The notes: generated by a model from the sequence alone, not told the origin. DNA of 63,835 bases from Actinomadura montaniterrae (GCF_008923365.1 NZ_WBMR01000032.1:1-63835); one strand, 5' to 3'; positions 48,757-56,948 are shown, numbered from the stretch's first letter. Numbers and translations: made by a program.

Positions 48757-50706
48757 ATGACCCTCCAGATCGCTCCGGTCCTGCGGCCCGCCCCGGACGC
48801 TCCCCCGCGCACCCGGCGCCACCGCGCCCTGCCGTGGCTGCTCGCCGCCGGTTTCGCCGCGCAGGTCTGCGTCCGGCTGTGGTTCGCCCGCGCGCGCACG
48901 GGTCCCGTCGCCAACCCCGACGAGACCGGCTACCTGCTCGCCGCGCGCCTCCTGTCCGGCGGGCACGGCGGCGACATGTCCGGAAACACCTTCTACCAGG
49001 GCGGATACGCGGCACTACTCGCCCCCGCCTACGGGTTCTCGCACGACCCCGTCACCGTCTACACGATCGCCCTCGCGATCAACGCGGTGATCGGCGCGGC
49101 CCTGTTCCCCCTCGGCTACCTCGCCGCCCGCCGGTTCGGCCTCTCCCGCCGCACCGCGCTCCCCCTCGCCTGGGGCGCCGCACTCCTCCCCGCCACCGCC
49201 TTCTTCGGCGAGTTCGTCCTCGCCGACGCCGTCCTCCCCACGATCGTCCTCACCTGGGTGTGCCTATTGCATCGCCCTTGGCGTCAGGCCCTGGGGGGCC
49301 TTCCTTCGGCGGGCAATGCGCGCGATCGCTGCATCGCTCCGACTCGCCTGGCGGCTCGCTGCGCGATCAAGTTCTCGCAGGCTCGAACTTGGCTTCGCAC
49401 GCGATCGCGACGGTTCCGGTCGCCGCGTGGCCGGGGTCACTGGCTGGGGCTTGCTGGTCAGGCCGCGTCTGACGGGCCGCTCCGTTTCCGGGGCGCGGCG
49501 ATGGTTCGGGATGCGGGGGTGGCGAGTTTGGTGGCGGTGTTCGCGGCGGCGGTGCACAGCCGCGGCGAGGTCGTCCTGGCCGTCCATGTCGTGACGCTGG
49601 CGGCGCTCACGGTCGTCGGCATCGTGCGGAGGCGCTGGGCCACCATCGCCGCCGGAGGCGCGGGGCTGGCGGTCGCTGCGGGCGGCTACTTGGTCGCGGC
49701 GGCCGTCAACGGGCACGTCCGCGCCGAGCTGTACCCGGCGGGGGCGCGCGACCTCGCCGAGAACCTCGGTGCGCGGTTCACCACGGGCGCGGGGCAGGCG
49801 TGGGCGCTGTCCGGGGCGGCCGGGCAGATCTGGTACCTGGCCGTCTCCACGTGGGGGCTCGGCGGGGTCGGCCTGGCGGCCGTCGTCGCCGTGCTGGTGC
49901 GGCGGCGGGCGGACGCCGCGGACCGGGTCATGGCGGGCGTGCTGCTCACCGTGACGTTCGGGATCGCGTACGCGTCGTCCGCCGCGCTGCCGGACGAGCA
50001 CCGCGTGGGCAACTACGCGTACGGGCGGTACCTGTCGTGCGTGGCGCTGGTGTACGCGCTGGCGGGTGCGGCGGCGCTGTTGCGGGTGGGCCTGCGCAGG
50101 GCGGTGGGGCTGGTCGTGGCCGCGGCCGCCATCGTCGGCGCGGCGGGGCTGTGGGTGCACCTCTACGCGGGCGAACGGCTGCACACCTACAAGTTCATCG
50201 GGTTCGACTTCCCGGAGACGTCGTTCCTGACGGGCGACCGCGGCGCGCTGCACCTGACGGCCGCATCGTTCGCCGCGCTCGGGCTGCTGTGCGGGTTCGT
50301 CGCGCTGGGCCGCGTCCCGAGGGCGGGGACGGTCGTGGCGGCGTCCGCGCTGGCGGTGACGAACCTGGCCGCGCTCGTCTTCCTGTTCGGCATGCATCCG
50401 GACCGGGTGCGGCCCGCGTCGCCGCTGCCCGGCGCGCCGGAGGGCGGCGTCGTCGCGGACGCGTCGGTCGGCTGGGAGGTGCGGACGATGCTCATCCATC
50501 CGGTGTGGTGGACGCGCATCGGCCGCATCGACGTCCGCCGCGAGCAGCCCGCGTCCGGTGTCTGCACGGTCCTGGTGCAGACACCGGACGGGACGTCCCC
50601 GGACGCGTCGTGGCCCGGCCACCCGGCCGGATGGCAGCCCCACGCGAACACGTCGTGGGCGACGATCCACTGGGTCGCGTGGCACGACCCGTCCTGCGGT
50701 CAGTAG
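48757..50706 (+). CDS. Multipass GT-C-like membrane protein with a repeat insertion
   Basis: 649 residues, about ten helices. Seen: an early luminal motif NPDETGYLLAARLLSGGHGG and GNTFYQGGYAALLAP, as in actinomycete polytopic glycosyltransferase-like (GT-C/ArnT-type) proteins, then helices such as IALAINAVIGAALFPLGYLA and a long periplasmic C-terminus (FIGFDFPETSFLTGD, EQPASGVCTVLVQTPDG). Residues ~170-228 are coded by copy B of the dispersed repeat, making an Arg-rich loop between two helices (VCLLHRP to GHWLGLAGQA) without breaking the frame. The acceptor sugar or lipid is unknown. ATG at 48757 is preceded by GGTGGGG. The 3' end overlaps the baeRF-like gene by 7 bp. Confidence 0.75.
   Translation: MTLQIAPVLRPAPDAPPRTRRHRALPWLLAAGFAAQVCVRLWFARARTGPVANPDETGYLLAARLLSGGHGGDMSGNTFYQGGYAALLAPAYGFSHDPVTVYTIALAINAVIGAALFPLGYLAARRFGLSRRTALPLAWGAALLPATAFFGEFVLADAVLPTIVLTWVCLLHRPWRQALGGLPSAGNARDRCIAPTRLAARCAIKFSQARTWLRTRSRRFRSPRGRGHWLGLAGQAASDGPLRFRGAAMVRDAGVASLVAVFAAAVHSRGEVVLAVHVVTLAALTVVGIVRRRWATIAAGGAGLAVAAGGYLVAAAVNGHVRAELYPAGARDLAENLGARFTTGAGQAWALSGAAGQIWYLAVSTWGLGGVGLAAVVAVLVRRRADAADRVMAGVLLTVTFGIAYASSAALPDEHRVGNYAYGRYLSCVALVYALAGAAALLRVGLRRAVGLVVAAAAIVGAAGLWVHLYAGERLHTYKFIGFDFPETSFLTGDRGALHLTAASFAALGLLCGFVALGRVPRAGTVVAASALAVTNLAALVFLFGMHPDRVRPASPLPGAPEGGVVADASVGWEVRTMLIHPVWWTRIGRIDVRREQPASGVCTVLVQTPDGTSPDASWPGHPAGWQPHANTSWATIHWVAWHDPSCGQ
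49266..49439. repeat. Dispersed structured repeat, copy B
   Basis: 174 bp (58 codons), inside and in frame with the membrane protein gene. Hairpins: AGGCCC/GGGCCT with loop TGGG; GCGAT/ATCGC; and CAAGTTC/GAACTTG (49368-49374, 49385-49391) inside GCGATC/GATCGC (49363-49368, 49403-49408). Relative to copy A both arms change together, so pairing is kept. Confidence 0.85.
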
Positions 50707-51797
50707 CGGGTGACCAGCGCGATGCGGCCGTGGTCGACCAGGAAGCCGTCGGAGACGAACGTCACCTCGCCGCCGTACTCCAGGGCCGTCTCGATGACGT
50801 CGTCCACCACGTCGTCGACGACGTCCGCGCCCTTGAGGACGCCCGGCATGCCGTCGACCGGGACGAGCTCGCCGTCGGTGCGCACGGCGGGCGCGTAGTA
50901 GCCGCGCTCGACGACCAGGTGCTCGCCGCGGCCCTCCTCGACCAGCCGGGCCACCTCGAGGAGGCCGCCGGCGTAGCGCTGGATGCTGCGCGCCGCCTCC
51001 AGCTCGGCGAGCACCCCGACCTCGCGGAGGTCCTCGTAGGCGTGCAGGGCGGGCCGGGCCGCCTCGATGAGGGCGCTCGGCGCGGCGCCCTCGTAGCTGC
51101 CGTCGACGCGCCCGGCGACGCTGATGTGGGAGCCGGCGGCCTCGTCGAAGAACGCCTGGTGGCGGGTGACGCCGGCGACGAGGACGGGCCGCCGGTCGCG
51201 GGCGAGGACGTGGTCGAGGGCGGCGACGACGTCGCGGGCGGCCCGTCGGTGCGGCTCGTCCTCGCTGTCGCGGGCGCTGCGCCGCGCCATCCGCCCCGCG
51301 TCGATCTCGTCGACGGGTTCGGGGACGATGGGGAACCCGTCGCGGGTGTGCTCGGTCAGCTCCTCGCCCTGCCCGCCCCAGAGCCGGGTGCGCTGGTCCG
51401 ACAGCGACAGCAGCCAGTAGCGCGGGGAGCGGGTGTAGGCGGCGACGAGGTCGCGGGTGGCGAACCCGGTGTCGACGACGACGCGCTCGTCCACCGGCTG
51501 GGAGATGGTGAACGCGTGGTGCTCGCCGTCGGGCGCCGCGAACAGGACGAGGCCGTCGGAGGCGTGCCGCAGGTCGATCTCGGCGGCGGCCCGCTCCAGG
51601 GCGTGCACCACGTGGTCGGCGGTGCCGCCCGTCACCCGGATGTCGTCGTGCAGCCGGCGGCGGGCCTCGGCGAGCAGGTTGCGGAGCCGGATCGGGTCCT
51701 GCCGGTTGCCGGGCGCGGACCGGTGCGTCGGCATCAGCACCGAGACGGCCGGGTAGGGGCGGGGCTTGCGCAGGTCGGACAGGGTCGAAGCGTCCAT
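50700..51797 (-). CDS. baeRF-like protein (bacterial archaeo-eukaryotic release factor family)
   Basis: 365 residues. It resembles the baeRF families, bacterial proteins with folds related to the archaeal/eukaryotic release factor eRF1. Seen: YPAVSVLMPTHRSAPGN near the start, the middle RYWLLSLSDQRTRLWGGQGE, PVLVAGVTRHQAFFDEAA and the C-terminal GGLLEVARLVEEGRGEHLVV with YGGEVTFVSDGFLVDHG. A release-factor-like role in stress or ribosome rescue is a family hypothesis, not shown here. GGGGGATC precedes the ATG. Two 18-bp-spaced repeats lie just upstream. It converges on the membrane protein with a 7-bp overlap. Confidence 0.78.
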   Translation of the reverse strand: MDASTLSDLRKPRPYPAVSVLMPTHRSAPGNRQDPIRLRNLLAEARRRLHDDIRVTGGTADHVVHALERAAAEIDLRHASDGLVLFAAPDGEHHAFTISQPVDERVVVDTGFATRDLVAAYTRSPRYWLLSLSDQRTRLWGGQGEELTEHTRDGFPIVPEPVDEIDAGRMARRSARDSEDEPHRRAARDVVAALDHVLARDRRPVLVAGVTRHQAFFDEAAGSHISVAGRVDGSYEGAAPSALIEAARPALHAYEDLREVGVLAELEAARSIQRYAGGLLEVARLVEEGRGEHLVVERGYYAPAVRTDGELVPVDGMPGVLKGADVVDDVVDDVIETALEYGGEVTFVSDGFLVDHGRIALVTRY

Positions 51798-51814
51798 GAT
51801 CCCCCGATCGTCAC

Positions 51815-51846
51815 CTTTTGTATCTACTGTCTCTTTTGTAGCTACT
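51815..51846. promoter_or_regulatory. Twin 14-bp sites upstream of the baeRF gene
   Basis: CTTTTGTATCTACT (51815-51828) and CTTTTGTAGCTACT (51833-51846) differ by one base and repeat every 18 bp, in the promoter of the baeRF gene. They are strikingly AT-rich for this genome and suggest a regulator bound twice. Confidence 0.6.
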
Positions 51847-51895
51847 CGCAGGTAAACGAGGTGTAAGCGGCGATTGAGGATCCGGCGGGGTCCGC

Positions 51896-52417
51896 TCAGG
51901 GCCGGGCGCGCAGGCCGTCCAGCACCACGCGGGTGACGGGGTCGCCCGCGCGGGCGCCGGGGCGGCAGACGGCCATGCTGATGATCTCGATCACCTCCGC
52001 CGGGCGGATGTCGCCGCGGACCGTCCCCTCGTCCTGCGCCGCCGCGGCGAGCTCCGCCAGCCGGGCGTCGACCTCGGCCTGGAGCTCCAGCCGCTCGGGC
52101 GGCGCGGGCCCGTCCCCGGCGAGCGACTTGATCAGCGCGAACGGCTCGCCGGCGCAGTGCTCCACGGCCAGCGCCAGCGCCTCCCCTGGCGGGACGGCCC
52201 GCAGCTCGGCGATCCGGTCGCGGAACCGCAGCAGCGCGGACACGGCGATCTCCTCGACGAGGGCGCGCCGGTCCGGGAAGTGCCGGTAGAGCGTGCCCAC
52301 GCCGAGGCCGGCCTCGCGCGCGATGTCGTCCATGCTCACCGCGCATCCGCGCGCGGCGAACAGGTCCAGCGCGGACGCGACGATGCGCTCGCGGTTGCGG
52401 CGGGCGTCGGCGCGCAC
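51896..52417 (-). CDS. TetR family regulator divergent from an LLM gene
   Basis: 173 residues. N-terminal HTH: RRNRERIVASALDLFAARGC, MDDIAREAGLGVGTLYRHFPDR. The ligand domain is helical (VAVSALLRFRDRIAELR-like EEIAVSALLRFRDRIAEL). GTG at 52417 is preceded by GGAGGAGG, which decides the start. It is divergent from the LLM monooxygenase; two near-identical 24-bp boxes sit between them, 42 bp apart, each with an inverted GAAC...GTTC core, so it should control that enzyme and itself. Confidence 0.9.
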   Translation of the reverse strand: MRADARRNRERIVASALDLFAARGCAVSMDDIAREAGLGVGTLYRHFPDRRALVEEIAVSALLRFRDRIAELRAVPPGEALALAVEHCAGEPFALIKSLAGDGPAPPERLELQAEVDARLAELAAAAQDEGTVRGDIRPAEVIEIISMAVCRPGARAGDPVTRVVLDGLRARP

Positions 52418-52435
52418 CGTCCCCCTCCTCCGGTC

Positions 52436-52459
52436 AAGCGGAACCTCAGGTTCAGGTTA
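52436..52459. promoter_or_regulatory. TetR box 1 (24 bp)
   Basis: AAGCGGAAC-CTC-AGGTTC-AGGTTA with the palindrome GAACCT-C-AGGTTC. It lies beside the TetR start. Confidence 0.75.
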
Positions 52460-52477
52460 CCCTGTGCCCGTAAGCAG

Positions 52478-52501
52478 AAGCGGAACATCAGGTTCATGTT
52501 A
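52478..52501. promoter_or_regulatory. TetR box 2 (24 bp)
   Basis: AAGCGGAAC-ATC-AGGTTC-ATGTTA, 22 of 24 bases like box 1 and 42 bp (about four helical turns) from it, immediately before the LLM start. Two boxes of the same orientation flanking both promoters fit cooperative repression. Confidence 0.75.
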
Positions 52502-52511
52502 GGAGCGGTCC

Positions 52512-53402
52512 ATGCGCATCGGAATGTTCGCCATCGCCGCGGGGGCACCGCTGGACGACGTCGTCGCCCAGGCCCGCCTGGCGCGCGACGCGGGGCTCGA
52601 CAGCGTGTTCTTCGGCCACGTCCCGTCCTGGGACGGCCTCATGGCCGCCGCCCTCGCCGGGCGGGAGACGCCCGGACTGGAGGTCGGCACCGCGGTCGTC
52701 CCGACCTGGCCGCGGCACCCCATCGCGCTGGCGAGCCAGGCTCTCACCGCGGCCGCGATGGCCGGCGGGCGCTTCACGCTCGGGATCGGGCCGAGCCATC
52801 CACCGGTCATCGAGGGCGGGCACGGCATCCCCTACGAGCGGCCCGCGCGGCACGTCCGCGAGTACCTGTCGGCGCTGCGCCCGCTGCTGCGCGGCGAGGA
52901 CGTCGAGTACCGCGGCGAGACGCTCACCGCGGTCGGGACGGTGGACGCGCCCGGCGCGACACCGCCGCCGGTGATCGTCTCCGCGCTCGGCCCGGCGATG
53001 CTCCGGGTCGCCGGCGAGCTCGCCGACGGGACCGTGACGACCTGGACCGGCGCCGCCGCGATCGCCGACCACATCGTGCCGTCGATCACCCGGGCCGCCG
53101 AGGCCGCCGGACGGCCCGCGCCGCGCGTGCTGGCGGGCGTCGTCGTCGCGCTCACCACCGACCCCGACCGCGCCCGCCGGGAGCTGGCCGAGCAGTACGC
53201 CGCCGCGTCGGGGTTCCCCGGCTACCGGGCGATCCTCGACCGGCAGGGGCTGTCCGGCGTGCACGAGACGGTCGTCGCGGGCGACGAGGCGGCGGTGGAG
53301 CGGGAGCTGCGCCGCTTCGCCGACGCCGGCGCGACCGACCTGCTGATCAGCCCGCGCGGCGACGCGGCGCGGGTGCTGGAGTTCGCCGCGTCGCTGCGCT
53401 GA
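52512..53402 (+). CDS. LLM-class F420-dependent oxidoreductase (TIGR03564 type)
   Basis: 296 residues of the luciferase-like monooxygenase fold that uses F420 rather than FMN in this branch. Seen: MRIGMFAIAAGAPLDDVVAQ, the flavin-site stretch LDSVFFGHVPSWDG, VGTAVVPTWPRHPIALASQA, RFTLGIGPSHPPVIEGGHG and SALGPAMLRVAGELADGTVT, as in the mycobacterial MSMEG_4879 group. It takes a hydride from F420H2 and reduces an unknown substrate. NpdG at 39597 can make the cofactor. Its start is preceded by AGGAGCGGTCC and lies 11 bp after TetR box 2. Confidence 0.88.
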   Translation: MRIGMFAIAAGAPLDDVVAQARLARDAGLDSVFFGHVPSWDGLMAAALAGRETPGLEVGTAVVPTWPRHPIALASQALTAAAMAGGRFTLGIGPSHPPVIEGGHGIPYERPARHVREYLSALRPLLRGEDVEYRGETLTAVGTVDAPGATPPPVIVSALGPAMLRVAGELADGTVTTWTGAAAIADHIVPSITRAAEAAGRPAPRVLAGVVVALTTDPDRARRELAEQYAAASGFPGYRAILDRQGLSGVHETVVAGDEAAVERELRRFADAGATDLLISPRGDAARVLEFAASLR

Positions 53403-53409
53403 GCGGCCG

Positions 53410-55137
53410 TCACAGCGACGCGCGGAGCTCCCGCTTCAGGACCTTGCCGGCGGCCGACACGGGGATCTCGTCGACGAAGCGGACCTCGCGCAGCTTCTTG
53501 TAGTGCACGACGGCGGCGTTGACGTGCGCGAGCAGCTCGTCCGCGGTCACCTCGCCGGAGCGGACGACGAACGCGGTCGGCAGCTCCCCCGCCTTCGGGT
53601 CGGGGCGCCCGACCACGGCCGCGCCCGCGACGGCGGGGTGCGCGAGCAGCTTCTCCTCCAGCTCGCGCGGGTACACGTTGTAGCCGTTGTAGAGGAGCAT
53701 GTCCTTCTTGCGGTCGACGATGGACAGGTAGCCGTCCTCGTCGAGCACGCCGACGTCGCCCGTGCGCAGCCAGCCGTCCGGGCTCAGCACCGCCGCGGTC
53801 TCGTCCGGGCGGTTCAGGTAGCCGGCCATGACCTGCGGGCCGTGCACGCACACCTCGCCCTCCGTGCCGGGCGGCAGCGCGGGGGTCGACTCGTCCACCG
53901 CCGGGGCGTCCGCCGCGACGATCTTCACCCGGACGTCCGGGACCGGCACCCCGACCGTGCCGGTCCTGCGCACGCCCGACCGGTGCGTCGGGTTCGCGGT
54001 CGCGCCCATCGTCACCTCGCTGAGCCCGTACGCCTCGACGACCACCGCGTCCGGGAACGCGGCGTGCAGCCGGGCGATCATCTCGTGCGACAGCGGCGCG
54101 GCGCCCGACCGCACGCCCCGCACGGACGACAGGTCGCGGTCCGCGAACGACGGGTCGGCCAGCAGCGCGGAGAACATCGCGGGCGCGCCGCCGAGCGCGG
54201 TGGCGCGGAACCTCTCCATGTCGGCCAGGAACGCCGGGACGTCCAGGCGCGGGTGGCTGACGATCGTCGTCCCCGTCATGAACTGGGAGTTGAGGTAGCC
54301 GACCGTGCCCATCGCATGGAACCAGGGCGCGACGCTGACGATGACGCCCTCGCCGAGCGGCGTCGGGTACTCGCCCTCCGGGCCGACCGCGCGGATCGTC
54401 AGGCCGCCGTGGCCGTCGAGCTCGGGCACCGACCCGGTCCCGGAGCAGGCGAACTGCAGCGTGTTCACCACCACGTTGCGGTGCGGGAGCATGACGCCCT
54501 TCGAGCGGCCCGTCGTCCCGCCCGTGTAGGCGATGTGCGCCAGGTCCCGGCGGACGTCGATCTCGACTTCGGGGAACTCCTCCGGACGGCCCGCGCCGAC
54601 CTCCTCGAACGCGACGCCGCAGCCCGCGAACGCGCCATCGCACAGCCCCGCCACGTCCGCCGGGGCGCCGGCGCCGCCCGCGCCCGCGACGACGACCGAG
54701 CGGACCTTCGTCCGGCCGAGGGCCTCCGCGACCGACCCGGCGAGCAGGTCGAGCGTGACGACCACCGCCGCGCCGCAGTCGGCGAGCTGGAAGGCCAGCT
54801 CGCCGGGCGGCAGCAGCGGGTTGCACGGCGAGAACGTCGCGCCCGCCAGCAGCGTCCCGTAGTAGGCGATCGCGAACTGCGGGACGTTCGGCAGGTGCAG
54901 CGCGACGACGTCGCCTCGGCCGACGCCCCGCGCGATCAGCCCGTGCGCGAACCGGGCCGACGCGCGCGCCAGGTCGGTGAACGACAGGTCGCGTCCGGCG
55001 TGGTGCAGGGCCGTCCGGTCGCCCCAGCGCCGCGCGGCGCCCGCGAGGATCGCGCCGACCGGGACGTCCGGGTAGTCGAGCGAGTGCGGCACACCGGCGA
55101 ACCAGTGCGGGGTGGTCTCGGAAGACGTCGCGCCCAT
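53410..55137 (-). CDS. AMP-forming acyl-CoA ligase (FadD type)
   Basis: 575 residues. It activates a carboxylic acid with ATP and joins it to CoA. Seen: the adenylate P-loop AYTGGTTGRSKGVMLPH, YGLSEVTMGATANP, GWLRTGDVGVLDEDGYLSI, KKDMLLYNGYNVYPRELEE and the C-terminal catalytic Lys in AAGKVLKRELRASL. All core motifs are intact. Substrate is not readable; medium- to long-chain fatty or aryl acids are likely. ATG at 55137 has AAAGGACGACG before it. Next upstream is an LLM gene in the same direction, and TTCTAGAA with two CTCGTTC copies lies before it. Confidence 0.9.
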   Translation of the reverse strand: MGATSSETTPHWFAGVPHSLDYPDVPVGAILAGAARRWGDRTALHHAGRDLSFTDLARASARFAHGLIARGVGRGDVVALHLPNVPQFAIAYYGTLLAGATFSPCNPLLPPGELAFQLADCGAAVVVTLDLLAGSVAEALGRTKVRSVVVAGAGGAGAPADVAGLCDGAFAGCGVAFEEVGAGRPEEFPEVEIDVRRDLAHIAYTGGTTGRSKGVMLPHRNVVVNTLQFACSGTGSVPELDGHGGLTIRAVGPEGEYPTPLGEGVIVSVAPWFHAMGTVGYLNSQFMTGTTIVSHPRLDVPAFLADMERFRATALGGAPAMFSALLADPSFADRDLSSVRGVRSGAAPLSHEMIARLHAAFPDAVVVEAYGLSEVTMGATANPTHRSGVRRTGTVGVPVPDVRVKIVAADAPAVDESTPALPPGTEGEVCVHGPQVMAGYLNRPDETAAVLSPDGWLRTGDVGVLDEDGYLSIVDRKKDMLLYNGYNVYPRELEEKLLAHPAVAGAAVVGRPDPKAGELPTAFVVRSGEVTADELLAHVNAAVVHYKKLREVRFVDEIPVSAAGKVLKRELRASL

Positions 55138-55155
55138 CGTCGTCCTTTCCAGAGG

Positions 55156-55175
55156 CTCGTTCTAGAATCTCGTTC
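55156..55175. promoter_or_regulatory. Possible operator upstream of the acyl-CoA ligase
   Basis: Two CTCGTTC copies (55156-55162, 55169-55175) enclose the palindrome TTCTAGAA (55160-55167), 19-38 bp before the ligase start. Lipid-gene repressors of actinobacteria often bind GAAC-type palindromes, but the protein is not identifiable. Confidence 0.4.
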
Positions 55176-55216
55176 GCTCACTCTAGGAGACGGGCCGGAC
55201 GCCCCGGTGCGGCGGG

Positions 55217-56155
55217 TCAGCGCAGCCGCTCGACCACCGGGCCGAAATCGTCCATGAACGGCCCGTGCACCGTCACGTACGAGAAGCCGAACCGCTCGCG
55301 CCGCTCCCGCACCTGCTCGGCGATCTGCTCGTGCGTGCCGATGAACGCGAACGGCGTGTCCAGCACCTCCTCGACGGTCATGTGCGGCGCGCGCGCCGCC
55401 TGGAGCCGCTCGGCCGCGGCCCGCCGGTCCGGGGTGACCTCGACGAGCTGGACGAGCACGTTCCACTCGATCGCGTCCGCCCGGTCCCCGGCGTGTGCGC
55501 GCGCGAACGCCACCCGCTCGGCCGCCTGCTCGGCCGTCCCCAGCCGGAACGTCCCCGGCGGCTCCCCCTTGATCTGGTACAGCCCGGCGATGCCGACGAT
55601 GTCGGCGTGCTCGGCGGCGGCCCGCAGCACCGTGTCGCCGGTGCCGCCCACCAGCAGCGGCGGGCCGGACCCGCCGAACCCCGACCGCTGCACCGGCGCG
55701 AGGTCGGCGAGCCCGTAGTGCTCGGCGACCGGCCGGCGCTCGGCGTAGTCCGGGCCGCCGAACAGCCGCCCGAGCTCCCCGATCAGCGCCGTCATCCGCT
55801 CGACGCGGGCGGCGAACGGCTCCCAGCCGATCCCCGCCGCGTCGAACTCCCACTTCATGTGCCCCGCGCCGAGGCCGACCTCGACCCGGCCGCCGGTGAG
55901 CCGGTCGGCGGTCGCGATCTCGCGGGCCAGCAGGTGCGCGTTCCAGAACGCGGCGTTCAGCACCAGCGTGCCCACCCGCAGCCGCTCCGTCGCGTCCGCC
56001 GCCGCGACCATCGTCGGGAACGGCGCGGGCGACCCGAGGTGGTCGGGGACCTGCGCCACGTCGTAGCCGTACCGCTCGCCCCGCCGGCACCGCTCGACGA
56101 AGTCCCCCGGGGAGGCGATGTCGAAGAAGTTGAACCCGAACCGGAAGTCCCTCAT
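55217..56155 (-). CDS. LLM-class F420-dependent oxidoreductase (TIGR03621-like)
   Basis: 312 residues from the ATG at 56155 (ATG at 56167 also possible). Seen: FRFGFNFFDIASPGDFVERC, YGYDVAQVPDHLGSPAPFPT, RVGTLVLNAAFWNAHLLARE, GGRVEVGLGAGHMKWEFDAAG and PLLVGGTGDTVLRAAAEHAD, a pattern of the F420-binding TIGR03621 group. It probably reduces an unknown substrate with F420H2. It lies 80 bp upstream of the acyl-CoA ligase in the same direction, so the two may be in one pathway. The start has no strong ribosome site. Confidence 0.87.
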   Translation of the reverse strand: MRDFRFGFNFFDIASPGDFVERCRRGERYGYDVAQVPDHLGSPAPFPTMVAAADATERLRVGTLVLNAAFWNAHLLAREIATADRLTGGRVEVGLGAGHMKWEFDAAGIGWEPFAARVERMTALIGELGRLFGGPDYAERRPVAEHYGLADLAPVQRSGFGGSGPPLLVGGTGDTVLRAAAEHADIVGIAGLYQIKGEPPGTFRLGTAEQAAERVAFARAHAGDRADAIEWNVLVQLVEVTPDRRAAAERLQAARAPHMTVEEVLDTPFAFIGTHEQIAEQVRERRERFGFSYVTVHGPFMDDFGPVVERLR

Positions 56156-56219
56156 GCCGACGATCATGCCCGCCCGGCGCGCGCCCGCGAACCCCCTCAC
56201 GCCACGGGCGAACGGCCGG

Positions 56220-56876
56220 TCAGCCGGGGACGATGAAGCCCGTCTCGTAGGCGAGGATGACCGCCTGCGTCCGGTCCCGCGCCTGCAGCTTGGCGAGGAT
56301 GTTCCCGACGTGCGTCTTCACCGTCTGCGGGCTCACGAACAGCTCCCCCGCGATCTCGGCGTTGGAACGCCCCTTCGCCACCAGGCGCAGCACGTCCGCC
56401 TCCCGCTCGGTCAGGTCGCCGTGCCAGCGCGCCGCGCGCCCCCCGGCCGACGACGGCCCGTGCGCGGCGGCCAGCTCCCGGATCGCCGCCGGGAACAGCA
56501 GGGTGTCGCCGTGCGCGACCATCCGGACCGCCTGCAGGATCTCCTCCGGCCGCGTCCGCTTCAGCAGGAACCCGTTCGCGCCCGCCTTCAGCGCGTCGTA
56601 GACGTACTCGTCGTTCTCGAACGTCGTCACCACGATGATCTTCGGGGGCTCGCGGACGGTGTCCAGGATGTGGCGGGTCGCCTGGATCCCGTCCAGCCGC
56701 GGCATCCGCACGTCCATCAGGATCACGTCCGGGCGCAGGCGCGCCACCGCGTCCGGCACCTCCGCGCCGTCGGACGCCTCGCCGACCACGGCCAGGTCGT
56801 CCTCGGCGTTGATGATCGCCGCCAGCCCCGCCCGGATCAGCCGCTCGTCGTCGACCAGCAGCACCTTGATCGTCAT
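56220..56876 (-). CDS. NarL/LuxR-family response regulator
   Basis: 218 residues. Receiver: MTIKVLLVDDERLIRAGL, phosphoacceptor DVILMDVRMPRLDG, VVTTFENDEYVYD and LKAGANGFLLKRT; LuxR-type HTH at the C-terminus: TEREADVLRLVAKGRSNAEI with SPQTVKTHVGNILAKLQARD. It follows the kinase at 56997 and is the likely output. A frame extension upstream through the 18-bp repeat is not used, because ATG 56876 gives the standard receiver start. It lies beyond the LLM gene with the repeat in its own upstream region. Confidence 0.92.
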   Translation of the reverse strand: MTIKVLLVDDERLIRAGLAAIINAEDDLAVVGEASDGAEVPDAVARLRPDVILMDVRMPRLDGIQATRHILDTVREPPKIIVVTTFENDEYVYDALKAGANGFLLKRTRPEEILQAVRMVAHGDTLLFPAAIRELAAAHGPSSAGGRAARWHGDLTEREADVLRLVAKGRSNAEIAGELFVSPQTVKTHVGNILAKLQARDRTQAVILAYETGFIVPG

Positions 56877-56886
56877 GTCCCGGACC

Positions 56887-56948
56887 CTCTCACGAAGCAC
56901 CCGCCCTCTCACGAAGCACCGCCCTCTCATGAAGCACCGCCCTCTCAT
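56887..56948. repeat. 18/19-bp tandem repeat between HK and RR genes
   Basis: Three units (56887-56905, 56906-56923, 56924-56941) and a partial copy of CTCTCAYGAAGCACCGCC. On the minus strand each carries RTGAGAGG, so every unit presents an ATG/GTG overlapping TGA, 11 bp before the RR start. Confidence 0.82.

Noticed and set aside
49264..50685. Long minus-strand ORF opposite the membrane protein
   Set aside because: It is an Arg/Pro/Ala-rich antisense shadow without domain signatures.
52436..52501. GAAC-N5-GTTC boxes as LexA sites
   Set aside because: The actinobacterial LexA box has a 4-bp gap between GAAC and GTTC and a different flank; the arrangement fits the adjacent TetR better.
56877..56948. 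N-terminal extension of the LuxR regulator through the 18-bp repeat
   Set aside because: The repeat encodes a repetitive Arg/Cys peptide and the receiver domain starts normally at the ATG at 56876.
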